From Legionella gratiana (lineage in GTDB: Bacteria > Pseudomonadota > Gammaproteobacteria > Legionellales > Legionellaceae), in assembly GCF_001467695.1 (NCBI RefSeq), contig NZ_LNYE01000022.1, positions 62,001 through 126,000 of the forward strand: a stretch of 64,000 nucleotides of DNA, given 5' to 3'. Below, one piece after another: positions 27,583-37,044 of the stretch (its first letter is position 1; each line of letters starts with the position of its first letter). The position numbers were made by a program, and so were the translations under genes. The notes beneath the pieces were generated by a model. It saw nothing but the letters and a program-made list of their open reading frames with translations. It did not search any database and was not told where the DNA came from.

Positions 27583-29424
27583 ATGACAAATGATCAAGCT
27601 GTTAAACTTTTGGCACTTAAGGTGCGGTTGGAAAATTTTGTTGAAGACTCAAATGATTTGAATCACGGAGAGGTCTTATCCAGTTTAACCCCATTAAAAC
27701 TCACAGAATTAAATGAGTTTTGTCAGCAACATCCAACGATTCGCAAAATAATAGCTTTACCTGATTTTGATGCATTTTGGGAAGCGCAACGCGAAGCCAT
27801 TCGTGTAAAAAATCTTCCACAATTTCGTTTTAAGAAGTCATCCCGATTAAGTGACATGGAGATCACTTTAGGCTATCTCAATTATTACCTATCATTAAGT
27901 CCCTCTGAAAAAAAAGAGTATTATTTACAGCGTGCAATAGCGTATCATTCATATCATGCTTTTAAGACTTATGCACATGAATGTTCCATGCAAATGTCTT
28001 CTAAAGAAGAAGATGAGGAGGCATTCTTTAATGTGCTTCACATGTTACCTGTTTTTGAAAAAGAGGCTGAGTGGCTTGGCACTCCTGCCTACTTGATTAT
28101 TGCCAACTTATATTTTAAAGCAGCTCTTTGTTTAATAGAAAAACATAAAGCATTTGAAGCTTCGGCAGCGTTCCAATTTACCATGAAGTATTTATGCCTT
28201 GCTTCTCGAGTTGAGTCAGAATCCCAGAATGACATTCATAATGCATATTTTTCCCGAGGATTAGCACAAAGTAATCCATTTAAATTATCTACTATTTATG
28301 AAATGCGCCAAGCTTGTATTCAAAAAGCAGGGAAATATTTAGATAAAAACACCCTTGATGTTGCAATGAACTCTGCTAAGTTAACTCTGATAACATTCCC
28401 TAGCGTAGAGCAATCGTATCCTAAAAAAATCAATTCAGTCATCCAACAAGCAATTTTAAAGGATTCCCCTGAATTAATTCAACTTGCTTTGTGCTCGGAA
28501 GAGGATTCAGAAAGCAAACTATTGAATGACTCGCATCTCCTTTTTGCTGTACGACATGGTAAAATTAACAGTGTCCGTTATTTACTTGCCCAAGGTTTGA
28601 ATCCTCAAACAATGGATGAAGATAAAAACACCTCTTTGCATATTGCTGCGATAATAAAGAATCACGGCATTTATCGCCTACTGCAAGCTGCTTCTCCAGA
28701 GCTTGCAGAAGTAAAAAATGCATTTCAAATGACTCCAATTGATATCCTTAAAGAAACCAAGCAATTATCATTTTTCTCACCCCAAGAACAATTGCAATCA
28801 AAATTAGCGTCTGCCATTTTAAATGAGGCAATGGAGGATTTGACTGATTGTTTGCAACTCGGAGCGTCACCTGATGTGATTTTGCCTTCTGGTATTTCTC
28901 CACTTGCTCAGATGATGAGCACATTAAATATTAAAGGAATTCAATTATTACAAAACGCAGGTGCTTCTTTGAAGTTGGAAGATGCACAAGGAGAGACGCC
29001 TTTTTTTCACCTACTTAAAAAAGAATGTTCTTCTGATGAAAGAAAAAATCGTTATATTTATTTTCGACATTTAATGAATCTTGGTATTAACATTAATCAC
29101 CAAAATAGTGTGGGGGAAACCTTGCTAATCCAAGCGGTCCGTAGGGAAGATTACCAAAGTGTTTTATTTTTATTAGAGCAACCAGATGTTAATGCAAAGA
29201 TAACAGATATACATGGCCTAAATGCCATGGATTATGCAAAAAAAGCTTCAGATTCGAAAATTGCGCGATATTTTGATTTGATAGGGCTTAATCAAGACTC
29301 ACAAGAAGAGCAAGAGCATTTATTATCATCTAAATTGATCAATAGAGAACTGCGCTTTTTTAAAACGACAGGAGCTACTCCTTCTGTTCTAGATTGCGTA
29401 GAGAAATCTCCAAGTTTAAGATGA
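27583..29424 (+). CDS. Ankyrin-repeat protein, probable Dot/Icm effector
   Basis: A 613-residue protein. The N-terminal half (~1-290) is helical with no recognised domain. Residues ~305-590 hold about six ankyrin-type repeats; clear examples are LLFAVRHGKINSVRYLLAQG, NTSLHIAAIIKNHGIYRLL, ISPLAQMMSTLNIKGIQLL and GETLLIQAVRREDYQSVLFL. Ankyrin proteins of this size are typical of Legionella and Coxiella secreted effectors. No signal peptide or membrane segment. The start is uncertain: the ATG at 27583 lacks a good ribosome site and a GTG at 27568 is the alternative. The host target is unknown. Confidence 0.75.
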   Translation: MTNDQAVKLLALKVRLENFVEDSNDLNHGEVLSSLTPLKLTELNEFCQQHPTIRKIIALPDFDAFWEAQREAIRVKNLPQFRFKKSSRLSDMEITLGYLNYYLSLSPSEKKEYYLQRAIAYHSYHAFKTYAHECSMQMSSKEEDEEAFFNVLHMLPVFEKEAEWLGTPAYLIIANLYFKAALCLIEKHKAFEASAAFQFTMKYLCLASRVESESQNDIHNAYFSRGLAQSNPFKLSTIYEMRQACIQKAGKYLDKNTLDVAMNSAKLTLITFPSVEQSYPKKINSVIQQAILKDSPELIQLALCSEEDSESKLLNDSHLLFAVRHGKINSVRYLLAQGLNPQTMDEDKNTSLHIAAIIKNHGIYRLLQAASPELAEVKNAFQMTPIDILKETKQLSFFSPQEQLQSKLASAILNEAMEDLTDCLQLGASPDVILPSGISPLAQMMSTLNIKGIQLLQNAGASLKLEDAQGETPFFHLLKKECSSDERKNRYIYFRHLMNLGININHQNSVGETLLIQAVRREDYQSVLFLLEQPDVNAKITDIHGLNAMDYAKKASDSKIARYFDLIGLNQDSQEEQEHLLSSKLINRELRFFKTTGATPSVLDCVEKSPSLR

Positions 29425-29562
29425 TCATGTCTTTTTTGACAGCGGGGACAGAAACAATTATGTAATAGCTCAGGTATCCCATGCTGAATAGAGCACAAGC
29501 GGTCAAATTTGAGCTCAGGTTGCGAAAAAATCTCGCAAAAAGTACGCAGTATCGATTAATGC

Positions 29563-29596
29563 TACTAAGTTAAGGCCCGGGCCTACTTCCACAGGC
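29563..29596 (-). repeat. Fragment of the structured dispersed repeat
   Basis: CTAAGTTAAGGCCCGGGCCTACTTCC and the following CAGGCAAGC correspond, in reverse orientation, to the last third of the repeat at 4796-4942. It lies between the ankyrin gene and fabI. Confidence 0.5.
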
Positions 29597-29635
29597 AAGC
29601 AACCAGGGCTATGAATCAGAGAGTAACGATCGGAA

Positions 29636-30427
29636 TTAACCGATATCACACATAGTAGATACTGCATGATAGCCCGCATCAACATGAACTACTTCGCCAG
29701 TAATGCCTGAAGCTAAATTAGAACATAGAAATGCGGCTGTGTTACCTACCTCTTCAATAGTTACGTTTCGCTGAAGTGGAGTAATTTGAGCATAAGCACT
29801 TTGAATTTTACGAAAGTCTTTAATACCTGCAGCCGCAAGAGTTTTAATCGGTCCTGCTGAGATCGCATTCACCCTTACCCCTTTACGACCAAGACTTGCT
29901 GCTAAATAACGTACGGAAGCTTCTAAACTAGCCTTTGCTACTCCCATTACATTGTAATTCGGCACTGCTTTTTCCGCACCATAATAACTGAGTGTTAAAA
30001 GAGAACCTTGGGTTTCTTCCATCATAGGTAACGCTGCTTTCGCAAGACCAATAAGGCTATATGCGCTAATATCATGGGCAATTTTAAAGCCTTCTCGTGA
30101 GCAAGACTCAACAAAATCGCCACTAATTTGATCTGCTGGAGCATAAGCAACCGAGTGAATGAGAATATCTAACTGATTCCAGTGCTTACGTAAATTGGAG
30201 AACAAATCTTCGATTTCTTTATCATGGGCTACATCACAAGGAAAGGTTAGTGTGGAATTGAATTCAGCCGCCATGCTTTCCACACGATCTTGTAAACGCT
30301 CATTTTGATAGGTAAATGCTAACTCAGCTCCTTGTTCATGAAATGCTTTGGCAATGCCGTAAGCAATTGAGCGATTACTTGCTAAACCAATAATGAGTGC
30401 TTTTTTACCCGCTAAAAATCCCACCAT
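29636..30427 (-). CDS. fabI: Enoyl-[acyl-carrier-protein] reductase (NADH), FabI
   Basis: A 263-residue short-chain dehydrogenase-type enzyme catalysing the last step of each fatty-acid elongation cycle. The FabI catalytic set is present in [21 protein letters not shown] (two Tyr and the Lys, about residues 147-164), and the N-terminus [20 protein letters not shown] is the atypical FabI cofactor loop. GGGAG precedes the ATG. It follows udk by 14 bases on the same strand, so the two are likely co-transcribed. Confidence 0.95.
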   Translation of the reverse strand: MVGFLAGKKALIIGLASNRSIAYGIAKAFHEQGAELAFTYQNERLQDRVESMAAEFNSTLTFPCDVAHDKEIEDLFSNLRKHWNQLDILIHSVAYAPADQISGDFVESCSREGFKIAHDISAYSLIGLAKAALPMMEETQGSLLTLSYYGAEKAVPNYNVMGVAKASLEASVRYLAASLGRKGVRVNAISAGPIKTLAAAGIKDFRKIQSAYAQITPLQRNVTIEEVGNTAAFLCSNLASGITGEVVHVDAGYHAVSTMCDIG

Positions 30428-30441
30428 TTTCTCCCATAGTT

Positions 30442-31074
30442 CTAATTAGTGTGTGATGCTAATAATTCACGCATTTTAGCTTGAATCATTTCTATAGCAA
30501 TTCTATTTTCTCCGCCACGAGGAACAATGATATCTGCATAGCGGCTTGAAGGCTCAATAAATTGCAAATACATAGGGCGTACAGTTGTTTCATATTGATG
30601 TACTACAGATTCAAAGGTTCTATGTCGTTCAACAACATCTCTTTTTAAACGTCGGGTTAAACATACATCTAGAGGAGTAGACATAAAAATTCGAATATCC
30701 ATTATGTCACGTAACTCCTTATCACTAAAGAGCAAAATTCCTTCAAGAACAATGATGGCGTGTTGACCAACAGTTCTTGTTTCAGGTAAACGAAGATGCT
30801 GAGAGTGAGAATAAATAGGAATTTCAACTGCCTTACCTTGTCTTAACTGACGCAAATGTTCGCAAAGCAAAGCATGGTCAAATGAGTCTGGGTGATCGTA
30901 GTTTACTTTTTCTCTTTCAGCAAAAGGCAAATGGCCATGATCTTTATAATAAGCATCTTCAGAGATAACTACTACTTGCTCTGAACCTAACTCACTAACA
31001 ATAGTATTCGCTAAAAGACTTTTACCTGATGCAGAAGGGCCTGAAATCCCAATAATTATTGCTTGTTTGTTCAT
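30442..31074 (-). CDS. udk: Uridine kinase
   Basis: A 210-residue P-loop kinase for uridine/cytidine salvage. Walker A is [22 protein letters not shown] and the conserved [26 protein letters not shown] and [14 protein letters not shown] blocks match bacterial Udk end to end. The frame is open to 31101. I chose the ATG at 31074 because it fits family length, although neither start has a good ribosome site. First gene of a probable udk-fabI unit. Confidence 0.93.
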   Translation of the reverse strand: MNKQAIIIGISGPSASGKSLLANTIVSELGSEQVVVISEDAYYKDHGHLPFAEREKVNYDHPDSFDHALLCEHLRQLRQGKAVEIPIYSHSQHLRLPETRTVGQHAIIVLEGILLFSDKELRDIMDIRIFMSTPLDVCLTRRLKRDVVERHRTFESVVHQYETTVRPMYLQFIEPSSRYADIIVPRGGENRIAIEMIQAKMRELLASHTN

Positions 31075-31170
31075 GATGATATCGCTAGAAATTTCATGCA
31101 AATAGTAAAGGTTTTTTAGGTCAAATTCAATCTTTAATTGGGGTTTCCTGCTTCGTAAATTAGCGCTTGT

Positions 31171-31223
31171 TTAACGACATAAAAAGCATTTCTATACCTT
31201 TTATGTCGAACTCACGTTAATTA
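31171..31223 (-). repeat. Palindromic element, copy d (partial)
   Basis: The palindrome CGACATAAAAAGCAT...CCTTTTATGTCG (31175-31208) is followed by the terminal repeat GAACTCACGTTAATTA. Only one end of the element is recognisable. The terminal repeat contains the stop codon (31217-31219) of the minus-strand phosphatase gene. Confidence 0.65.
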
Positions 31224-32836
31224 AAGGCGTGCACTACTTCTGATAAAGGTTGTCCGACTGCTGCAGATGGATATTTTATCAGCAACAATGCAGATAAGGT
31301 CGGTGCAATATCTGTTGTGAAAGTCGGTCGAAAAATACGTTGTGGTGTAAAGGATGGATGTGCAAATAATAAAGGCACATAACTATCGTATTGCCAAGGG
31401 CTACCATGAGCGACTCGATCTTTATATTTTAAACCATAAGATTGATTGGGTGGTTGAACAATATAAACATCTCCAGATCGATAAGGGTAGTACATTTTGT
31501 TTACTTTAGCACTAAGCCAATCTTTTTCGAGATGGGTAATAGGCAGTGCATATGCTTTAAATATGCCAGGTTTTAAAGTTAAGGCTTGAGCTAGAAAATG
31601 TTTTACCTCATCCAGCTTAAGTTTTTGTTGTGTCATTATTTTATTGTTGAGATAAATAAAAGGGGGCGTGATAGACATGAGCGCTTGTTCTGGGAGCTTA
31701 TATTGCTTTTTTAATACACTATGGATGTATTGTTCCATTTCAGGAATGTTAATTGGATTAATTTCTTCAAAATGATGCGCTTTAAGATAGGTTGGTCCGT
31801 CGTTTACGCCATGATCGGCGGTCAGTACAATGAGTGTATTATTTAAGCCAACTTGCTTATCAACGACTGCAAAAAGATGTGCTAATGTTTTGTCTAATTC
31901 AAGTAAATTATCTTCAGCCTCAAGACTATTAGGGCCAAATTGATGACCAATTGCATCTACTGCGGAAAAACTAATAGCGAGGTAATCGGTCTTATCAGAA
32001 GACTTGCCTAATTGTTCTTCGATTAAAAGATGCTCTGCAAAATCAGCAGTTAATTGATCTGCTTTAGGCGTTCTTGATAAGAATTTAAAGTATTCTGGAT
32101 TTGGGGCTTGAGTTACATGATGTGGAAAAGTTTGTCCAAAAAGCTCATCCTCATGATGAAATCCTGGAGAGTTTGCATTTTGATATTCTGATTTAGGACG
32201 ACTCAGATTCCAATCAAAATCTTGAGCATGATAGTTTTTATTCCAATTTTTTACCCATTGAGGGTATTGGATGTAGTAATAATCGCTGGTAACAAAACCA
32301 CCATTAGTTGTATCAAACCAAAATGCTTTACCCGCATGACCAGCTAAGGTAATTGCGGCGCGATCCTTTAAAGAGACTCCAAAGGCACGTCCTTTTTGAG
32401 ACAATATGATTTCATCACTCAAAGTAGAAGTATATAAATTTTTAGGTGAACGACCTGGTACGGCAATATGGGTGTGGGGAGTGTGGAGGATGTTGGCTTT
32501 TAAATCTTCCATACAATAGACCATTTGTTGCGTTTTTCGGTCATACCATTCATTATTGATGACACCATGTAATGCAGGAACACTTCCTGTGGCAACTGTG
32601 GCATGGCCAGCACAAGTTGTTGTATTGGCATGTGGGTGATGTGTATTATGATAATCAAGAGCATGGTTTAATAAATAATTAAATCCCTCATTACCAAATT
32701 GTTGTTGATGTTGGTAAATTAAATCACCACGTAACTGATCAATGACTAGTTGTATGATCAACTTGGGTTGATTTGTTTGAGCATAAGTTGAAATACAACC
32801 TAAAATAAAAAAAATCGCACAGATGTAATTTTGCAT
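31217..32836 (-). CDS. Secreted alkaline phosphatase/phosphodiesterase (PafA/nucleotide-pyrophosphatase superfamily)
   Basis: A 539-residue protein with a signal peptide (about residues 1-20, cut near TYA-Q). It is a two-metal alkaline-phosphatase-superfamily enzyme: the nucleophile Thr lies in NTTTCAGHATVATG and metal ligands lie in SAVDAIGHQFGP and LTADHGVN. It resembles the PafA-like phosphate monoesterases rather than PhoA; the substrate is unverified. AGGATTATTT sets the start at 32836, while the frame reaches a TTG at 32857. Monocistronic, ending in a palindromic element. Confidence 0.85.
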   Translation of the reverse strand: MQNYICAIFFILGCISTYAQTNQPKLIIQLVIDQLRGDLIYQHQQQFGNEGFNYLLNHALDYHNTHHPHANTTTCAGHATVATGSVPALHGVINNEWYDRKTQQMVYCMEDLKANILHTPHTHIAVPGRSPKNLYTSTLSDEIILSQKGRAFGVSLKDRAAITLAGHAGKAFWFDTTNGGFVTSDYYYIQYPQWVKNWNKNYHAQDFDWNLSRPKSEYQNANSPGFHHEDELFGQTFPHHVTQAPNPEYFKFLSRTPKADQLTADFAEHLLIEEQLGKSSDKTDYLAISFSAVDAIGHQFGPNSLEAEDNLLELDKTLAHLFAVVDKQVGLNNTLIVLTADHGVNDGPTYLKAHHFEEINPINIPEMEQYIHSVLKKQYKLPEQALMSITPPFIYLNNKIMTQQKLKLDEVKHFLAQALTLKPGIFKAYALPITHLEKDWLSAKVNKMYYPYRSGDVYIVQPPNQSYGLKYKDRVAHGSPWQYDSYVPLLFAHPSFTPQRIFRPTFTTDIAPTLSALLLIKYPSAAVGQPLSEVVHAFN

Positions 32837-33115
32837 AAATAATCCTACAAGGGACAAAAGATTTGAAACGAGTAGATAGGGTAATCAAAAGCGATTAAAA
32901 AACAAGACCTCATCAGTTTTTTCTATCTTCTAAGTACGTTGAGTTTCGAATTTTTAGCTATAAATTTATGATGATTACTTATTGATTTTTAAAGATTAAA
33001 AATTAAGTAAGCAGTAAAAAGAAAATGCATGACTGTATTGATGAATTGGTTTACACTTCGGTCGTTGGAGTAAATTTTACTAATTCCCGATTCATGGAGT
33101 TTAAGGAGAGCAGAA

Positions 33116-33826
33116 ATGGGTTTTCAGTATGTAGCATATAAATCATTGGAAAAATATATTAAGGAAAGTATAGCAACCGAATTAAAACATCATAAGATTT
33201 ATGAGAAAGATTTAAAAACCGCATTAAGAACTCTTTATAAAACTCATCCGGAAAGAGCCACACAGTGTAAGTATCTTCTTGCTGTCATAGGAGGTCTTAA
33301 TCGATCAGACATTGAAAATAAAACCTGTATTCTTAATGCAGCTGCATTTTATGTTTGGAATCAAATTGATGAAAGCTATCAAGGTGTTGTCACTCCAGTT
33401 TTTCTGCGTCCAACGAATAGTAATTTATTTAATTCATTAACAACATCATTGAGTCTTACCAAAGACAATTTTCCAGATTCAAAAGATTTACAGGACATGT
33501 ATAATGCACTAAGTCAATTTATGCATGCACATGTATATTTAGATTCTAATCCCAGAAATGGTTATTTAGAAGATCGCCAGCAGATTTTTTCAAAAAAGAG
33601 AATTAGAGGATATGAAGTTGAAAAAGTACTCGTTGATTTGCTACAAAAAATCAATGCATTGCAGTTAGAGCAAGTGAAAATCGCTAAAGAGGAGCAGTTA
33701 GCTAAAGAACCTGATAAGAAACCAGCAACGCAGACTTTTGGTTTATTTGCAGAGAAGGGCGGCGCAACTAAGATTGATCTCCGCAACGATCCTGAAGAGC
33801 AACCAATACAAACATACAGCCGCTAA
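33116..33826 (+). CDS. Protein of unknown function, possibly a secreted effector
   Basis: A 236-residue soluble helical protein. The first ~190 residues look like one alpha-helical domain, followed by a charged Lys/Glu linker (~185-205) and a tail TFGLFAEKGGATKIDLRN. AAGGAGAGC precedes the ATG at ideal spacing. No signal peptide or membrane segment. It stands alone in an accessory stretch. The glutamate-containing C-terminus would fit a Dot/Icm substrate, but that is weak evidence. The 279 bases upstream are AT-rich promoter-like DNA shared with the divergent phosphatase gene. Confidence 0.55.
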   Translation: MGFQYVAYKSLEKYIKESIATELKHHKIYEKDLKTALRTLYKTHPERATQCKYLLAVIGGLNRSDIENKTCILNAAAFYVWNQIDESYQGVVTPVFLRPTNSNLFNSLTTSLSLTKDNFPDSKDLQDMYNALSQFMHAHVYLDSNPRNGYLEDRQQIFSKKRIRGYEVEKVLVDLLQKINALQLEQVKIAKEEQLAKEPDKKPATQTFGLFAEKGGATKIDLRNDPEEQPIQTYSR

Positions 33827-33889
33827 ATAATAGATAGACTTCATACTTAAGACGCCATTACCTGAACGGATACTAGGTATGAATATCCT

Positions 33890-33925
33890 AAAAATTGGAA
33901 TTGGTGTTACAGACACTAATTCCAA
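33890..33925 (-). terminator. Intrinsic terminator after the rhodanese gene
   Basis: A 13-bp stem with one G-T pair (TTGGAATTGGTGT at 33895-33907, ACACTAATTCCAA at 33913-33925) and a 5-base loop. On the minus strand it is followed by TTTTTAGG, 30 bases beyond the rhodanese stop. It also separates the convergent 236-residue gene. Confidence 0.7.
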
Positions 33926-33956
33926 AAAATTTCATCGTTTTCTCTGGCAAGACTAA

Positions 33957-34301
33957 TTAGAAATTATGTATTTTCTCTATAGGATAGCCAGATGAGGCCC
34001 ATTCAAGTATTCCTCCATTAACGGAATAAACTTCTTGATATCCTAAGGTTATTAAGGATTGGGCTGCGTATAAAGATCTTACTCCTGCTTTACAATGCAA
34101 ATAAATGGCTTGATTTTTATTAGGAATTTTAGACTCAATGGAGGAGATAATACTGTCTTTGGGTATATGAATTGCGCCTGGTATATGAAATTCTTCCCAT
34201 TCATTTAATTCCCGCACATCAATTAAACAAAGATCAGGATAATTTTTCATTTTATTTTTAAGTTCATGCACATTTATTGTTTTAATATTAGGGTTTATCA
34301 T
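33957..34301 (-). CDS. Single-domain rhodanese-like protein
   Basis: A 114-residue rhodanese domain with active-site loop HCKAGVRS (Cys about residue 75) and LIDVRELNEWEEFHIPGAIHIP near the N-terminus. Such proteins carry persulphide sulphur or act in thiol redox control in the cytoplasm. Its start overlaps the preceding membrane protein gene by 14 bases, so they form a two-gene unit ended by the hairpin at 33890-33925. The partner or acceptor is unknown. Confidence 0.88.
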   Translation of the reverse strand: MINPNIKTINVHELKNKMKNYPDLCLIDVRELNEWEEFHIPGAIHIPKDSIISSIESKIPNKNQAIYLHCKAGVRSLYAAQSLITLGYQEVYSVNGGILEWASSGYPIEKIHNF

Positions 34302-34566
34302 AACGAATTTCTCTTACCGGTCTTGTTAATGTGGAGTGATGTAATAACCAATAAATCGCTGCTATAAATACACCACCTATTAAGGTTGTAAATGCCCAAG
34401 TAGCTGCAGAAACTAGAACAGGTCGTTGTCCTAATTGATTCATATTTCCAGCATCATGTGCTACAGCACCAGCAAAAATTAAATGTAAAATGCCATTAAT
34501 TAAGGTCATAAGATAAAGAAAAGTTTGTATTTGTGCAGCAAATTGTTGTGCTAGTTCATTAATCAT
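34288..34566 (-). CDS. Small membrane protein paired with the rhodanese
   Basis: A 92-residue protein with two hydrophobic segments (about residues 15-36 and 50-73) and a basic tail. I recognise no family. It is the first gene of a two-gene unit with the rhodanese (14-base overlap), suggesting joint expression; a role in sulphur handling at the membrane would be guesswork. Confidence 0.6.
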   Translation of the reverse strand: MINELAQQFAAQIQTFLYLMTLINGILHLIFAGAVAHDAGNMNQLGQRPVLVSAATWAFTTLIGGVFIAAIYWLLHHSTLTRPVREIRYDKP

Positions 34567-34700
34567 AAACAGAGGTTCCTTTGATTTGTTTGTGAATTTA
34601 ATTTACATAACTGCAATATATGATAACAGAAAATTAATAAGATCTTTTATTTCTATGTTAACCTCGGTAACATCTTTGAAAAAATAATAAGAGAAAAAGT

Positions 34701-35996
34701 ATGAATGCAGATGAAATTCCTGTTCCTCATTTGACTACTGCACATTCTGGACCTTTGTTTCATGTGGAAAAAATTGTTTTAAATCAAATTGCTGCCATTG
34801 AAACTTGGTTTAGGCATCAATGGAAAAAAACTCCTCCGCCATTAACATCTTCTGTTGACTTACGGCATGCTGGTTTTAAAATAGCTCCTGTGGATACCAA
34901 TTTGTTTCCAGCAGGATTTAATAATTTAAATGTTGAGTTTCTTCCATTATGCATTCAGGCAACACAGTCTGTATTAATCGATTATCTTACTGATTGTACT
35001 CGGATTTTATTGATTCCTGAAAGTCACACTCGTAATAAATTTTATTTACAAAGTCTTAATGTATTAAAGACGATTTTTATAAAGGCTGGTTTTATCTTAC
35101 GTATCGGCAGCCTAGATCCAGAAATAACTGAGCCCAAGGAAGTTGTTCTGGAAAGCGGTGAAACTTTACTGCTTGAACCGATACAACGTCAGGGTGACCG
35201 TGTAGGTTTAGCCGATTTTAATCCTTGTTTTATCTTATTAAATAATGACTTATCTCAAGGTGTCCCCGAAATTCTACAAGATATACAGCAAAAAATAAGA
35301 CCTACAGCACAATTAGGATGGTTTTCAAGATTAAAATCCAATCATTTCAATTTTTATGATGAAGTAGCTAACGAGTTTTCTGAATTGGTCGGTATGGATC
35401 CTTGGTTAATCAATCCCTATTTTAGTGCTATAGAAGGTATTGATTTTATGGCACAAGAAGGTATCGATAAATTAGCCATTGAAGTGGATAAAATCTTAAC
35501 CTTAATGAAAGATAAATATGAGACTTATGGCATCAAAGAGAATCCATTTGTTGTCATTAAGGCTGATAATGGCACTTATGGAATGAGTGTTATGATGGTG
35601 CATAATGCAGAAGAAGTTCGCTTACTCAACAGAAAACAACGCACTCGGATGTCGGCAAGTAAAGGAGGGCGTAAAGTAGACAGAGTTATTGTTCAAGAAG
35701 GTGTATATACTTTTGAAACTATGCCAAATGGTTCTGTTGCCGAGCCAGTAGTTTATATGATTGGTCAGTTTGTTGTTGGTGGATTTTATAGAGTTCATAA
35801 AGAACGTGGTATCGATGAAAATCTGAATGCACCAGGAATGCATTTTGAGCCTTTGGCTTTTGCTCAAGCGTGTAATATGCCTTGTGATGACTTGACTGAA
35901 GTGGATTATCCAAATCGTTTTTATGTTTATGGTGTTATCGCTCGTTTAGCAGCTCTTGCTGCAGCAAAGGAAATTGCAGCAATAGGAGGTGAATAA
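34701..35996 (+). CDS. gshA: Glutamate-cysteine ligase (proteobacterial GshA type)
   Basis: A 431-residue enzyme catalysing the first step of glutathione synthesis. Its N-terminus (PLFHVEKIVLNQIAAIETWF), SVDLRHAGFKIAPVDTNLFPAGFNN and FVVIKADNGTYGMSV blocks are those of the ~430-residue proteobacterial GshA family, which is unrelated in detail to the E. coli 518-residue enzyme. The stop overlaps the gshB start by one base (TAATG), so the two are coupled. Confidence 0.93.
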   Translation: MNADEIPVPHLTTAHSGPLFHVEKIVLNQIAAIETWFRHQWKKTPPPLTSSVDLRHAGFKIAPVDTNLFPAGFNNLNVEFLPLCIQATQSVLIDYLTDCTRILLIPESHTRNKFYLQSLNVLKTIFIKAGFILRIGSLDPEITEPKEVVLESGETLLLEPIQRQGDRVGLADFNPCFILLNNDLSQGVPEILQDIQQKIRPTAQLGWFSRLKSNHFNFYDEVANEFSELVGMDPWLINPYFSAIEGIDFMAQEGIDKLAIEVDKILTLMKDKYETYGIKENPFVVIKADNGTYGMSVMMVHNAEEVRLLNRKQRTRMSASKGGRKVDRVIVQEGVYTFETMPNGSVAEPVVYMIGQFVVGGFYRVHKERGIDENLNAPGMHFEPLAFAQACNMPCDDLTEVDYPNRFYVYGVIARLAALAAAKEIAAIGGE

Positions 35997-36949
35997 TGAA
36001 ATTAGGGATATTACTCGATCCAATAGAACAATTAAAACCTCATAAAGATACTTCTCTTGCTCTACTCCAAAGAGCGCAAGAGTTAGGATGGTCTTGTGTT
36101 GTTTTTACCCAAGAAGATTTATTCTGCAAAGAAGGGCGAGCTTTTGCTCAAGTCTATGAGTTACGTATTGGTGATTTGTACAGTAACGATTGGGCAAAGA
36201 TGACAAATCTAGGGGAAAAGCCTCTAAGTGCATTTGATATCATTTTGATGCGCAAGGATCCTCCTTTTAATACGGAATATATTTACACTACTTATTTCTT
36301 GGAGCTTGCGGCACATGAAGGTGTTTTAGTTGCAAATGATCCACAGGCTTTACGTGATGCCAATGAGAAATTTTTTACTTTGAATTTTCCACAATGTTGT
36401 CCTACAACATTTGTTTCTAGAAATATAAAACAATTGAAAGCATTTTGGGAAGAGCATAGACAGGTGATTTTTAAGCCCTTGGAAGGAATGGGAGGAAATT
36501 CAGTATTTCATGTCGAAGAACAAGGAAAAAATTTGGCAGTGATTTTAGAGGTCTTAACTAAAAACCAAACACAAACCATCATTGCTCAACGTTATATTCA
36601 TGAAATAAAGACAACAGGAGATAAACGTATTTTGTTAATTAATGGCCAACCGATTCCTTATGCTTTGGCTCGTATACCTGCTGAAGGAGATTTACGGGGA
36701 AATTTGGCCGCAGGAGCTCGAGGAGAAGTGATCCCTATCACAGCTCGAGATAGATGGCTTTGTGAACAAATTGCTCCTACTCTTAAGGCAAAGGGTTTAT
36801 ATTTTGTGGGTATTGATGTGATTGGAGATTATTTAACCGAAATTAACGTTACAAGTCCGACCTGCTTGCGTGAAATAGAAGCCGAAACAGATTTGGATAT
36901 TGCCGGCGATTTTTTAAGTTGTCTTGAGACAATTTATCGTAGTAGATAA
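35996..36949 (+). CDS. gshB: Glutathione synthetase
   Basis: A 317-residue ATP-grasp enzyme joining gamma-glutamylcysteine to glycine. Family blocks are complete: MRKDPPFNTEYIYTTYFLELA, ANDPQALRDANEK, FKPLEGMGGNSVF, RYIHEIKTTGDKRILLING, RGNLAAGARGE and EINVTSPTCLREIE. It is translated from an ATG that shares its A with the gshA stop. Together the pair gives the complete glutathione pathway. Confidence 0.96.
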   Translation: MKLGILLDPIEQLKPHKDTSLALLQRAQELGWSCVVFTQEDLFCKEGRAFAQVYELRIGDLYSNDWAKMTNLGEKPLSAFDIILMRKDPPFNTEYIYTTYFLELAAHEGVLVANDPQALRDANEKFFTLNFPQCCPTTFVSRNIKQLKAFWEEHRQVIFKPLEGMGGNSVFHVEEQGKNLAVILEVLTKNQTQTIIAQRYIHEIKTTGDKRILLINGQPIPYALARIPAEGDLRGNLAAGARGEVIPITARDRWLCEQIAPTLKAKGLYFVGIDVIGDYLTEINVTSPTCLREIEAETDLDIAGDFLSCLETIYRSR

Positions 36950-37044
36950 ATTTTTAACTTGTGACCAAGATTCGGCTGCTTTTGCAGAGGATAACGATCG
37001 CTCAATAATCGTATCCTGAACGCCGACCGATAATCATTGAGTAG

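Noticed and set aside
29292-29498. Minus-strand open frame with CPRC and CSC motifs at the end of the ankyrin gene
   Set aside because: It is mostly antisense to the ankyrin coding region; the CxxC look is accidental and no good start site is visible.
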